DNA from: Candidatus Methylobacter titanis
GTDB lineage: Bacteria > Pseudomonadota > Gammaproteobacteria > Methylococcales > Methylomonadaceae
DNA: 53,795 nucleotides
Reading direction: 5' to 3'
Assembly (NCBI GenBank): GCA_029946125.1
Contig: JAQSDX010000021.1
Span: 1 to 53,795, forward strand
Shown here in pieces: positions 34,277 through 42,946 of this stretch; positions within the stretch are counted from its first letter, which is position 1; each line of letters starts with the position of its first letter. The notes below the pieces were generated by a model. That model ran no database searches. It saw nothing but the letters and a program-made list of their open reading frames with translations, and was not told the DNA's origin. Position numbers and translations under genes: made by a program.

Positions 34277-36565
34277 ATGAATAAAACACCTTACCCGGAT
34301 GACTGGCCTGATATAGATACCAAACTCTACATCAGGTCGGTCAAGTTGTTTGATGCGGTCAAAAATATGCTGAGCGTCAAGCTTGATCTGCATGCCGATC
34401 CACAGTTTTTGGAAGGTGACATCTTTTTATTCAATCATTTTTCCCGGTTTGAAACCTTCATCCCGCAGTTTCTTATTTACGAGCAAACCGGGGCTTACAG
34501 TTGCGCCATTGCTTCCGGCGAGTTCTTTAACGAAGACAATGTGTTGTCACGATATTTGAAAAATGTCGGCGTTTTCCCCCACAATCATGAGCGTCTGTTT
34601 CCGCTGCTGGCCGGGCAGATTTTGCGCGGACGCAAAGCCATTATTTTTCCTGAAGGCGGCATGGTCAAAGACCGGCGGGTTATCGACAAACGCGGTCATT
34701 ACAGTATTTACTCCAGGGTTACCGGCAACCGGCGCAAGCTGCACACGGGACCTGCTGTTTTGTGTCAGGGTGTGGAAACCTTTAAAGCGGCGATTCGATA
34801 CGCCCATAGCCAGAATGATGTTGCGCTGCTTCGGCAATGGAAAGATGTCTTGCAGATCGACAGCATTGATCAGCTGATTGCGGTAGCGAATAAGCCGACA
34901 TTGATAGTGCCTGCCAATATTACTTTTTATCCGATTCGTTCCTCTGAAAATCTGTTGTTTAAAGGCGTTGAGCTATTTACTGACGACCTGAGTTTACGCC
35001 AATCCGAGGAATTGCTGATCGAAGGCAATATCATGCTGACAAATACCGACATGGATATACGCATGGGTACTCCGGTCAATCCTTGTGGTGTCTGGGACTG
35101 GCGTATCCGTTATCTGATGGACAAGGTCGTTCCTGAAATCAACACGATAGACGATGTTTTTGCGCTGAATTCCCAACCTAAAAACTGGAAGCAGCGTTTA
35201 TTGGGCAAGTATTTTATAAAAAATGCCCAATGTTCCCGAGATCGATACATGGAAGCCATTTATGCCAATGTCACGATCAATTTAAGCCATCTGGCGGCAA
35301 CGTTGATCATGCACTGCATCGAGCAGGGACAAACGCAGATCGAGAAAAACAAGTTTTATACTATTCTGTATATCGCCATCAAGCATCTGCAAAACAACAC
35401 CGTGATTCATCTGCACCGAAGCCTGCTCAATCCCGATGATTACAGCGATTTGTTGACGGCCACTAACAAGCGTTTCGAGCAGTTTATCTGTGCGGCAAAA
35501 GAAGCCGAGCTGATCAACGAAGATGAACATTGTTATCAGTTTTTGCCCAAACTTTGTACCGAGTTCGATTTTGATAGCATTCGTCTGGAAAATCCGATTG
35601 CGGTTTACAACAACGAAGCCGCACCGCTGCATACGGTTCGCGATACCCTGATTGCTGCCGTAGCCGAATGTGCCCATGCCGATGTAGACAAACTGGCTGC
35701 CTGGCATTTTGAAGATGAATGTCGCACACTGGCATGGGAAAAGCAGACTTACTCAAGCTATTTAAGCGACGACATTAGCAAGGAGGAAGCCGCTGTTGAT
35801 GATCCCTCGCCTTTTTTCATCCAACCGGAACATGCCAACGGCTATGGCGTTCTGCTTATTCACGGGTTGCTCGCCAGTCCCGCCGAATTAAGAGCTTATG
35901 GCGAATATCTGGTTAACCAGGGATACACGGTATTGGGCATTCGATTAAAAGGCCACGGCACATCGCCCCATGCGTTGCGCGATCAGAGTCGGGAAGACTG
36001 GTATGGTTGTGTGCAACGGGGCTTCAATATACTCAAGGTGCATTGTCCGCGTATTTTTGTTGCCGGTTTTTCCACAGGCGGTGCCTTGGCGTTAAAACTG
36101 GCCGCCGAACGCCATCCTGAAATGGTCGGTGTTATCGCCGTTTCGGTGCCGTTAAAATTCGTCAATCCGGCTTTTATGCTGGTGCCGTTACTGCATGGCA
36201 CCAACAAGTTGGTCGGTTGGGTTTCGACCTTTGAAGGCGTAAAGCCTTTTATCGAAAATGAACCGGAACACCCGACTATTAATTATCGCAATACGCCGGT
36301 CAGAGCGCTTTATGAACTGAGACTGTTGATTGCGGAGCTTGATGAATTACTGCCGCAGATTAGCCTGCCCGCACTGGTTGTGTATGGCGATCAGGATCCT
36401 ATTGTGTCGGTCAAAGGCGCGCCGATTATTATGGATAAATTGGGTTCACAGCATAAGCAAATCCAAGTCATTAAATCTCAACGCCACGGAATGTTAATGG
36501 AAAATATCGGCGGCACATGGGGCGTTATTGATGGGTTTTTAAATGAGCTACGCAAAAGAGGATAG
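34277..36565 (+). CDS. Acyltransferase-alpha/beta hydrolase fusion protein
   Basis: A 762-residue two-domain protein. The N-terminal part resembles PlsC-type acyltransferases: NHFSRFET (53-60, HX4D-like with Glu) and IIFPEGGMV (122-130). A helical middle follows (about 300-500). The C-terminal alpha/beta hydrolase has VLLIHGLLASP (about 523-533), nucleophile GFSTGG (about 597-602), YGDQDPIV and RHGML with acid and His of the triad. Start at ATG 34277 has a purine-rich GGGG upstream. It lies 4 bp before the thiolase gene, so it is likely part of the fatty-acid operon, perhaps releasing or moving acyl chains. The exact reaction is not known. Confidence 0.8.
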   Translation: MNKTPYPDDWPDIDTKLYIRSVKLFDAVKNMLSVKLDLHADPQFLEGDIFLFNHFSRFETFIPQFLIYEQTGAYSCAIASGEFFNEDNVLSRYLKNVGVFPHNHERLFPLLAGQILRGRKAIIFPEGGMVKDRRVIDKRGHYSIYSRVTGNRRKLHTGPAVLCQGVETFKAAIRYAHSQNDVALLRQWKDVLQIDSIDQLIAVANKPTLIVPANITFYPIRSSENLLFKGVELFTDDLSLRQSEELLIEGNIMLTNTDMDIRMGTPVNPCGVWDWRIRYLMDKVVPEINTIDDVFALNSQPKNWKQRLLGKYFIKNAQCSRDRYMEAIYANVTINLSHLAATLIMHCIEQGQTQIEKNKFYTILYIAIKHLQNNTVIHLHRSLLNPDDYSDLLTATNKRFEQFICAAKEAELINEDEHCYQFLPKLCTEFDFDSIRLENPIAVYNNEAAPLHTVRDTLIAAVAECAHADVDKLAAWHFEDECRTLAWEKQTYSSYLSDDISKEEAAVDDPSPFFIQPEHANGYGVLLIHGLLASPAELRAYGEYLVNQGYTVLGIRLKGHGTSPHALRDQSREDWYGCVQRGFNILKVHCPRIFVAGFSTGGALALKLAAERHPEMVGVIAVSVPLKFVNPAFMLVPLLHGTNKLVGWVSTFEGVKPFIENEPEHPTINYRNTPVRALYELRLLIAELDELLPQISLPALVVYGDQDPIVSVKGAPIIMDKLGSQHKQIQVIKSQRHGMLMENIGGTWGVIDGFLNELRKRG

Positions 36566-36569
36566 TCAA

Positions 36570-37709
36570 ATGAAAAATGTCGTTATCGCAGGGTATTGCA
36601 GATCGCCTTTTACACCGGCGCAAAAAGGGCAACTGGCTAAAGTCAGGCCGGACGATCTGGCCGCACAGGTCATCAACGGTTTAATCAATGAAACCGGCGT
36701 GGATCCACAGGATATTGAAGATTTAATTTTAGGTTGCGCTTTCCCTGAAGGCGAACAGGGCATGAATCTGGCGCGCTTGGTCGTCCATCTTGCCGAATTG
36801 CCGATCAGCATAGCCGGAGTCACCCTTAACCGCTTTTGCGGTTCCTCAATGCAGGCGATACATTTTGCTGCCGGCGCGATTCAAATGAACGCCGGCGAGG
36901 TGTTTATCTGCGCCGGGGTCGAATCGATGAGCCGGATACCGATGGGCGGCTACAATTATCTGCCCAATCCCGGTCTTTACCAAGCCTATCCCCAAGCCTA
37001 TATCGGCATGGGCGAGACCGCCGAAAACCTGGCCTTGCACTATCATATCGACCGTCTGGCCCAGGATGCTTTTGCCGTCGCCAGCCAGCAAAAAGCGGGG
37101 GCTGCTCAACAAAATGGCTTGTTCGCCAGTGAAATCATCCCCATTAAACGCACTGACGGCGAGATCGTTCAATACGACGGCTGTATCAGAATAGCCACGA
37201 CGCTAGAGGCGCTTGCCGAATTGCAACCGGCCTTCCTTAAAAACGGCAGCGTGACCGCCGGAACTTCCTCGCCGCTGACCGACGGTGCTGCCGCCGTGCT
37301 GGTGTGCAGCGAGGACTATGCAGATGCCCACGGCCTGGAAAAACTGGCCAGAATCAAGGCCATCGCGGTATCGGCTTGTGCGCCGGAAATCATGGGCATA
37401 GGCCCGGTCAGCGCCACCCATAAAGCCTTGCAACGCGCCGGCTTAAGCTTGCAGGACATCGATATCGTCGAATTGAACGAAGCTTTTGCCGCGCAATCTT
37501 TGGCGGTACTTAAGGATTTACCGATTCCGCTGGAAAAATTGAATCTGGATGGCGGCGCGATTGCTCTAGGTCATCCTTTGGGCGCGACCGGTGCCAGAAT
37601 TACCGGCAAAGCCGCCAGCCTGTTGAAACGGGAAAACAAGCAGTTCGCACTGGCCACCCAATGCATCGGCGGCGGCCAGGGCATAGCGACTATTTTGGAG
37701 GCTATCTAA
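36570..37709 (+). CDS. fadA: Acetyl-CoA C-acyltransferase (thiolase)
   Basis: The thiolytic step of beta-oxidation. The 379-residue protein starts at ATG 36570, with GAGG upstream (an in-frame ATG at 36543 is less likely). The nucleophile Cys lies in NRFCGSSMQA (about 88-97), with NEAFAAQSL, GGAIALGHPLGATGAR and CIGGGQG motifs carrying the other active-site residues. It overlaps the FadB-like gene by one base (TAATG). Confidence 0.92.
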   Translation: MKNVVIAGYCRSPFTPAQKGQLAKVRPDDLAAQVINGLINETGVDPQDIEDLILGCAFPEGEQGMNLARLVVHLAELPISIAGVTLNRFCGSSMQAIHFAAGAIQMNAGEVFICAGVESMSRIPMGGYNYLPNPGLYQAYPQAYIGMGETAENLALHYHIDRLAQDAFAVASQQKAGAAQQNGLFASEIIPIKRTDGEIVQYDGCIRIATTLEALAELQPAFLKNGSVTAGTSSPLTDGAAAVLVCSEDYADAHGLEKLARIKAIAVSACAPEIMGIGPVSATHKALQRAGLSLQDIDIVELNEAFAAQSLAVLKDLPIPLEKLNLDGGAIALGHPLGATGARITGKAASLLKRENKQFALATQCIGGGQGIATILEAI

Positions 37710-40120
37710 TGGACATCAAAAAAGTCGCAGTGATAGGTGCGGGGGTCATGGGTTCCGGTATCGCCGCCCATATCGCCAACGCCGGTATCCCCGTTTATTT
37801 GCTGGACATCGTGCCCATCCTTCGACCAGGCCCTTCGGCTGGGCTCAGGACAGGCTCTGGGCAAACGGGTGTTGAAAATAGGAACGGCATTGCCCAAGCC
37901 GCCATTGCCAAGATGCTTAAAGCCGACCCTGCGCCGTTCATGCATAAAAATAATGCCCGACTGGTCACGCCGGGCAATATCGAAGACCATCTTGACTGGT
38001 TGATCGATGTCGATTGGGTGATTGAAGCGGTCATTGAAAACCCTACCATCAAGCAGTCGCTATATCGGAAACTGGATAATATCTGCCGCCCGGATACCCT
38101 GATTTCATCGAACACCTCGACCTTGCCGCTGAAACTGCTGACCCGAGACCTGCCGGACAGCTTCAAACAGCGTTTCATGATTACCCATTTTTTTAATCCG
38201 CCCCGCTATATGCGTTTGTTGGAGCTGGTTTCAGGCGGCCAAACCCGGCCGGAACTGGTTGATGCCGTCAGCCGTTTTGCCGACATCAGTCTGGGCAAGA
38301 ACAGCGTGAGCTGCAAGGATACGCCGGGATTTATCGGCAACCGCATTGGTATTTACTGGCTGCAATGCGGTTTGCTGGAAGCGATCAAACTGGGCTTAAC
38401 CGTGGAGCAGGCCGATGCGGTTATGTCCACGCCGTTCGGCATACCGAAAACCGGCATATTCGGCTTACTTGATTTGGTCGGACTCGATCTTATTCCGCAT
38501 ATTCTGGGCGGCATGAAACTGGCCTTACCCAAGGAAGATGCGTTTCATCAGGTCAATGTGCTTCCCGAATTAGTGCAGACCATGATTGCCGACGGTTATA
38601 CCGGCAGGAAAGGCAAGGGCGGTTTTTATCGCTTGAATGAAACCAGCGGCAAGCGCATCAAGGAATCGATCAAGCTGCAAACCGGCGGGTATCATGCCAG
38701 CGAGAAATTCGTCCTGCCGGTAACGGCCAGAACACAGGATGAATTACGGGCATTTTTGGTTGGCGACGATGTCATCTGCCAGTATGCCTGGACAGTCTTG
38801 TCCAGTACTTTGGTCTATAGCGCCAGCCTGCTACCCGAGATTGCCGATGACATCGTCGCTGTCGATACCGCGATGCGCCTGGGTTATAACTGGAAATACG
38901 GGCCGTTCGAGCTGCTGGACCGGATTGGCGTGGATTGGTTTGTTGAGCGCTTAGTTGCCGAAAACCGCGAGGTACCGCCGTTGTTAGTCATTTGTGGGGG
39001 CGACGTTAGTCGCCCTGGGCGACTAACGTCGCCCCCACAACATCACTGCCTGTACAAGGTCGAGTCCGGTAAACGCATGTATGTCGATTTATCCGGCAAT
39101 TACCAAGCCGTGCAGCGGCCGGATGGCGTCCTGCTGCTGGCCGATATCAAATTGCAGGCTCCGGCAGTACTGGAAAATCCGTCGGCCAGCCTGTGGGATA
39201 TTGGCGACGGCGTTGCCTGTCTGGAATTTCACAGCAAAATGAATACGCTGGATAGCGATAGTCTGACATTGGTCAGGCAAAGCATCGACAAGGTCAAAAC
39301 GGATTTTTCTGCATTGGTTATTTACAACGATGCCGACAATTTTTCCGCCGGTGCCAATTTAACCTTGCTGGTGCAGGCGGTCCACAGCCAGGACTGGCCT
39401 GCGGTGGAACAACTGATCAAACAGGGTCAGCAAACCTATCATGCCTTGAAATATGCGCCGTTTCCGGTGGTCGGCGCGCCGTCGGGCTTGGCCTTGGGCG
39501 GCGGCTGCGAAGTCCTGCTGCATTGCGATGCCATTCAAGCCCATGCCGAACTGTATATCGGCTTGGTCGAAGTCGGCGTGGGTTTGGTTCCGGGCTGGGG
39601 CGGCTGCAAGGAATATCTGCGGCGCTGGTTGGAATTTGCCAGACGCCCCGGCGGCCCGATGCCTGCGATAGCCCAGGCTTTTGAAAGCATCGGCATGGCC
39701 AAGGTGTCCAAGTCGGCGGCGGAAGCCAAAGAGTTGCTGTTTTTGTCCACCTCCGACGGCATTACCATGAACAAAGACCGCTTGTTGGCCCATGCCAAAG
39801 CCAAGGCATTGAAGCTGGTGCCGGGTTATGCGCCGCCGAATCCGGCCAGTTTCCGCCTGCCCGGTGCCAGCGCCAGAGCGGCAATGGCTATTGCGATTAA
39901 TAATCTTAAGCTGGCTGGCAAGATAAGCGACTACGATGTGGAAATTTCGCAGCAACTGGCCGACGTACTCAGCGGCGGTTTGTGCGACATCACCGAGCCG
40001 TTGAGCGAAGACGATTTGTTAGATCTGGAACTGAGCGCGTTTTTGCATCTAGCTAGGCAACCGGGCACTCTGGCTAGGCTGGAGCACCTTTTAAAAACAG
40101 GTAAGCCGTTGCGTAATTGA
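37709..40120 (+). CDS. fadN: 3-hydroxyacyl-CoA dehydrogenase / enoyl-CoA hydratase (FadN/FadB-like)
   Basis: A bifunctional beta-oxidation enzyme of 803 residues, dehydrogenase first (NAD motif VIGAGVMGSGIAAHIA, 8-23; THFFNPPRYMRLLE; KDTPGFIGNRIG) and hydratase last (FSAGANLTLL; GLALGGGCE; VEVGVGLVPGWGG). This order is that of FadN, not E. coli FadB. The start at 37709 has GGAGG upstream and overlaps fadA. Two stretches look inserted: residues about 37-54 by a repeat at 37818-37860, and about 428-444 by a perfect 49-bp palindrome at 38992-39040. Both leave the frame open; the second lies between the two enzymatic parts. Confidence 0.9.
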   Translation: MDIKKVAVIGAGVMGSGIAAHIANAGIPVYLLDIVPILRPGPSAGLRTGSGQTGVENRNGIAQAAIAKMLKADPAPFMHKNNARLVTPGNIEDHLDWLIDVDWVIEAVIENPTIKQSLYRKLDNICRPDTLISSNTSTLPLKLLTRDLPDSFKQRFMITHFFNPPRYMRLLELVSGGQTRPELVDAVSRFADISLGKNSVSCKDTPGFIGNRIGIYWLQCGLLEAIKLGLTVEQADAVMSTPFGIPKTGIFGLLDLVGLDLIPHILGGMKLALPKEDAFHQVNVLPELVQTMIADGYTGRKGKGGFYRLNETSGKRIKESIKLQTGGYHASEKFVLPVTARTQDELRAFLVGDDVICQYAWTVLSSTLVYSASLLPEIADDIVAVDTAMRLGYNWKYGPFELLDRIGVDWFVERLVAENREVPPLLVICGGDVSRPGRLTSPPQHHCLYKVESGKRMYVDLSGNYQAVQRPDGVLLLADIKLQAPAVLENPSASLWDIGDGVACLEFHSKMNTLDSDSLTLVRQSIDKVKTDFSALVIYNDADNFSAGANLTLLVQAVHSQDWPAVEQLIKQGQQTYHALKYAPFPVVGAPSGLALGGGCEVLLHCDAIQAHAELYIGLVEVGVGLVPGWGGCKEYLRRWLEFARRPGGPMPAIAQAFESIGMAKVSKSAAEAKELLFLSTSDGITMNKDRLLAHAKAKALKLVPGYAPPNPASFRLPGASARAAMAIAINNLKLAGKISDYDVEISQQLADVLSGGLCDITEPLSEDDLLDLELSAFLHLARQPGTLARLEHLLKTGKPLRN
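37818..37860. repeat. Dispersed repeat inside the FadN-like gene
   Basis: The stretch containing CTTCGACCAGGC, GCTCAGGACAGGCTCTGGG and the small hairpin GCCC-TTCGGCT-GGGC resembles the widespread CCTGAGC/GCTCAGG dispersed repeat. It encodes about 18 residues in the loop after LLDIVP (residues 37-54). This loop varies in length among relatives, so insertion is likely but not proved. Confidence 0.55.
38992..39040. repeat. Perfect 49-bp palindrome inside the FadN-like gene
   Basis: Arms of 23 bases (38992-39014 and 39018-39040) are exact complements around the 3-base loop CTG. The arm starts TTGTGGGGGCGACGTTAGTC. It encodes residues about 428-444 in the interdomain segment, with the frame maintained. 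No second copy was seen in this window. Confidence 0.9.
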
Positions 40121-40130
40121 TTAAAAGCAG

Positions 40131-40325
40131 TTGTCCACGAAAAGCACGAAAGGCACGAAAGAAAAAAATAGATTTACCGTTCTCTCGCTTCGGCGTGGAG
40201 TGGCTTTAATGGTTTACTGGAGTGCAGGCTTCGCCTGCTGTGCAAGCGAAGCCTGCACGCCTGTTAAGGAATTCGCAAAAAATAAACCGCTGCAGGCTCA
40301 CTGATTTTCGTGCTTTCGTGGACAA
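40131..40325. repeat. TTGTCCACGAAA element containing a GGAGTGCAGGC element
   Basis: The ends TTGTCCACGAAA (40131-40142) and TTTCGTGGACAA match those of 29327-29432. Inside, 40219-40261 is a palindrome of the 6332-6375 type. The 106-bp copy at 29327 lacks the inner element, so insertion after mobilisation is suggested. It fills the 240 bp between the FadN-like and FadE genes. Confidence 0.8.
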
Positions 40326-40360
40326 ATAGGTAACGTTGGTAATTATTTAAGGAGCATCCC

Positions 40361-42796
40361 ATGATCTGGTTAATCTCATTATTCATTCTCGCCGGAGTTC
40401 TGGCTTATGGCCGGGCATCGTTACGCTGGACAACGCTGGTTGTGGCCGGATGGTTGGGGCTTTTTTCTCTGGCGCAGGGAGGCGGCAACTGGGTATTCCT
40501 GCTCTGGGTGATTTTTGATGCGGTTTTTATCCCGCTCAATGTCCCGGCTATCCGCAAAAGACTATTCAGCAGGGTAATTTTCAAGGTCATGAAACCCATG
40601 CTGCCGACTATGTCGCAAACCGAACGCGAAGCGCTGGAAGCGGGCAATACCTGGTGGGATGCCGAGCTGTTTTCCGGCCATCCCGACTGGAAAGTTCTGA
40701 TGGATTTGCCCGCCGCGAAACTGAGCGCCGAAGAGCAGGCCTTCATCGACGGCCCGGTAGAAACCCTTTGCAGTATGCTGGACGACTGGGACATTACCCA
40801 CAATCGCTTCGATCTGCCGAGTGAAGTCTGGGACTATATCAAACAGCACAAATTCTGCGGCATGATTATACCCAAGCACTACGGCGGCCTGGAGTTTAGC
40901 GAATACGCGCATTCCGAAGTGGTGATGAAAATTTCCAGCCGCAGCAGCACCGCCGCCGTCACCGTGATGGTGCCCAATTCCCTGGGTCCTGCCAAATTAC
41001 TGCTGGCTTACGGCACCGAACAGCAGAAAAACCATTATCTGCCGCGCCTGGCAAAGGGCTTGGAAATTCCTGCGTTTGCGTTAACCGGCCCCCATGCGGG
41101 CAGCGATGCCGGAGCCATGCCCGATAGCGGCATCGTCTGTTACGATAAATTCAAGGGGAAGGACAAGGTGCTGGGCATACGGCTCAACTGGGACAAGCGC
41201 TATATCACCTTAGGCCCGGTCGCCACGGTGTTGGGTCTGGCGTTCAAGCTTTACGACCCGGAGCGCCTGATCGGCGATCAGGAAAACATCGGCATTACCG
41301 TCGCGCTGATTCCCACAGATACCGCCGGTGTTTCTATCGGAAAACGCCACTTCCCGCTGGATTCGGCGTTCCAGAACGGCCCGAACTGGGGCAAGGACGT
41401 GTTCATCCCGCTGGACTGGATTATCGGCGGCGCGGAGCAGGTCGGCAACGGCTGGAAGATGCTGATGCAATGCCTGGCTACCGGCAGGGCGGTATCGTTG
41501 CCCGCGCTCAGTACCGGCGCGTCGAAAATGGTCAGCCGCAATACCGGCGCTTATGCCCGTATCCGCAAGCAATTCAACCTGCCGATTGGCGAATTCGAAG
41601 GCATCGAAGAACCGCTGTCGCGTATTGCCGGGCAAACCTATATTATCGATGCGGCGCGCAAAGTCACCGCCGCCGCTTTGGATGATGGGCAAAAACCGTC
41701 GGTCATTTCCGCGATTATCAAATACGAACTCACCGAACGGATGCGCCGCGTGGTTAACGACGGCATGGACATACAAGGCGGTTCCGGCATTTGCCTGGGG
41801 CCTAAAAACTATCTCGGCCGGATGTACCAGGTGATTCCGGTTAGTATTACCGTCGAAGGCGCCAATATCCTGACCCGAACGATGATGATTTTCGGTCAGG
41901 GCGCGGTGCGTTGTCATCCTTATATCCAGCGGGAAATGGAAGCCTTGGGCAATGAAAATTCCGAGCAGGCTTTGCAGCAGTTTGATCAAGTGTTGTTCGA
42001 GCATATCGGTTCGGTGCTGCACAATTTGGCGGCCGGTTTTTGGTTGGGCTTGACCAACGCCCGTTTTGTCGAGGTGCCGGGCGATCAACATAGCCGACGT
42101 TATTTCCGGCAGATTGCCCGGCTCAGCATCGGCTTTGCACTGGTCGCCGATTTTGCTTTGCTGACACTGGGCGGCTCGCTTAAACGCAAGGAAAGAATCT
42201 CCGGGCGCTTTGCCGATGTGCTGAGCAACCTGTATTTGTGTTCCTGCGTGCTGAAAAATTACCAGGATCAGGGCAGTCCTCAAGACGACTTGCCGTTGTT
42301 GCATTGGGCCTGCCAACAAACCCTGCACCGCGCCCAGCAATCGTTGCTGGCTATTTTCCACACCTTGCCGATGCGCATTCCGGCCTATCTGTTAAGAGCC
42401 GTGCTATTCCCCAGCGGCAAGCCTTATTCGCCGCCTGCCGATCATTTAATCCACCAGACGGCTGGGCTGCTGCTGGAAAACTCCCCGACCCGCGACCGCT
42501 TAACCCACGGCATTTACATCAATGATAAGCCTGATGACGTGACCGGAAGAATTGAAGTCGCCTTCCAGGCTGTGCTTGCCGCAACCCCGGTGGGAGCCAA
42601 AATCCATGCCGCGCAAAAGCAAAAACAGCTACCGAAGGGCGGGGTCTTAGATGTGCTGGAGGCGGCGATCAGTCAGGCCATTATCAGCAAAAAAGAAGCC
42701 GAGTTGATAGTGATCGCCGAAAAGGCCCGGTTTGCAGCCATTAGCGTGGATGATTTTAGCTCTGAGCAATTAAGTAACGGTGGTGTTAAAATATAA
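40361..42796 (+). CDS. fadE: Long-chain acyl-CoA dehydrogenase FadE
   Basis: First oxidation step of beta-oxidation; 811 residues (E. coli FadE is 814). It has two N-terminal membrane segments (about 1-17, 22-55), then the acyl-CoA dehydrogenase fold with GMIIPKHYGGLEFSEYAHSE, FALTGPHAGSDAG, WDKRYITLGPVA and VEGANILTRTMMIFGQGA (flavin and substrate sites). The C-terminal about 300 residues are FadE-specific. AAGGAG precedes the ATG. With fadA and the FadN-like gene it completes much of a beta-oxidation set. Confidence 0.93.
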   Translation: MIWLISLFILAGVLAYGRASLRWTTLVVAGWLGLFSLAQGGGNWVFLLWVIFDAVFIPLNVPAIRKRLFSRVIFKVMKPMLPTMSQTEREALEAGNTWWDAELFSGHPDWKVLMDLPAAKLSAEEQAFIDGPVETLCSMLDDWDITHNRFDLPSEVWDYIKQHKFCGMIIPKHYGGLEFSEYAHSEVVMKISSRSSTAAVTVMVPNSLGPAKLLLAYGTEQQKNHYLPRLAKGLEIPAFALTGPHAGSDAGAMPDSGIVCYDKFKGKDKVLGIRLNWDKRYITLGPVATVLGLAFKLYDPERLIGDQENIGITVALIPTDTAGVSIGKRHFPLDSAFQNGPNWGKDVFIPLDWIIGGAEQVGNGWKMLMQCLATGRAVSLPALSTGASKMVSRNTGAYARIRKQFNLPIGEFEGIEEPLSRIAGQTYIIDAARKVTAAALDDGQKPSVISAIIKYELTERMRRVVNDGMDIQGGSGICLGPKNYLGRMYQVIPVSITVEGANILTRTMMIFGQGAVRCHPYIQREMEALGNENSEQALQQFDQVLFEHIGSVLHNLAAGFWLGLTNARFVEVPGDQHSRRYFRQIARLSIGFALVADFALLTLGGSLKRKERISGRFADVLSNLYLCSCVLKNYQDQGSPQDDLPLLHWACQQTLHRAQQSLLAIFHTLPMRIPAYLLRAVLFPSGKPYSPPADHLIHQTAGLLLENSPTRDRLTHGIYINDKPDDVTGRIEVAFQAVLAATPVGAKIHAAQKQKQLPKGGVLDVLEAAISQAIISKKEAELIVIAEKARFAAISVDDFSSEQLSNGGVKI

Positions 42797-42803
42797 AAAT
42801 TAG

Positions 42804-42868
42804 GCTCAGGGCGACAGGTTAAGGTTCATATACCTAAAAATTCGGCTCACCCTGAGCTTGTCGGAGGG
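42804..42868. repeat. CCTGAGC-type dispersed repeat
   Basis: GCTCAGGG (42804-42811) pairs with CCCTGAGC (42850-42857), followed by TTGTCGGAGGG, the widespread dispersed-repeat motif. It lies just after fadE and may end its transcript. Confidence 0.5.
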
Positions 42869-42946
42869 AGAGCGGTGCAAGTCGTTAAACCTGCACCTTT
42901 TGCCTTTCGTCTTGAATCTTATTTTCTTTTCCAGGTAACAACATAA

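Noticed and set aside
37737-38003. Possible frameshift in the FadN-like gene at the repeat
   Set aside because: The main frame remains open through the repeat and resumes the family motifs (DPAPF, TPGN), so no frameshift is needed.
39359-39955. Minus-strand 198-codon frame inside the FadN-like gene
   Set aside because: Antisense shadow of the hydratase domain.
41210-42361. Long minus-strand frame (383 codons) inside fadE
   Set aside because: It is antisense to a strong FadE frame, without family features; GC-rich codon use often opens such frames.
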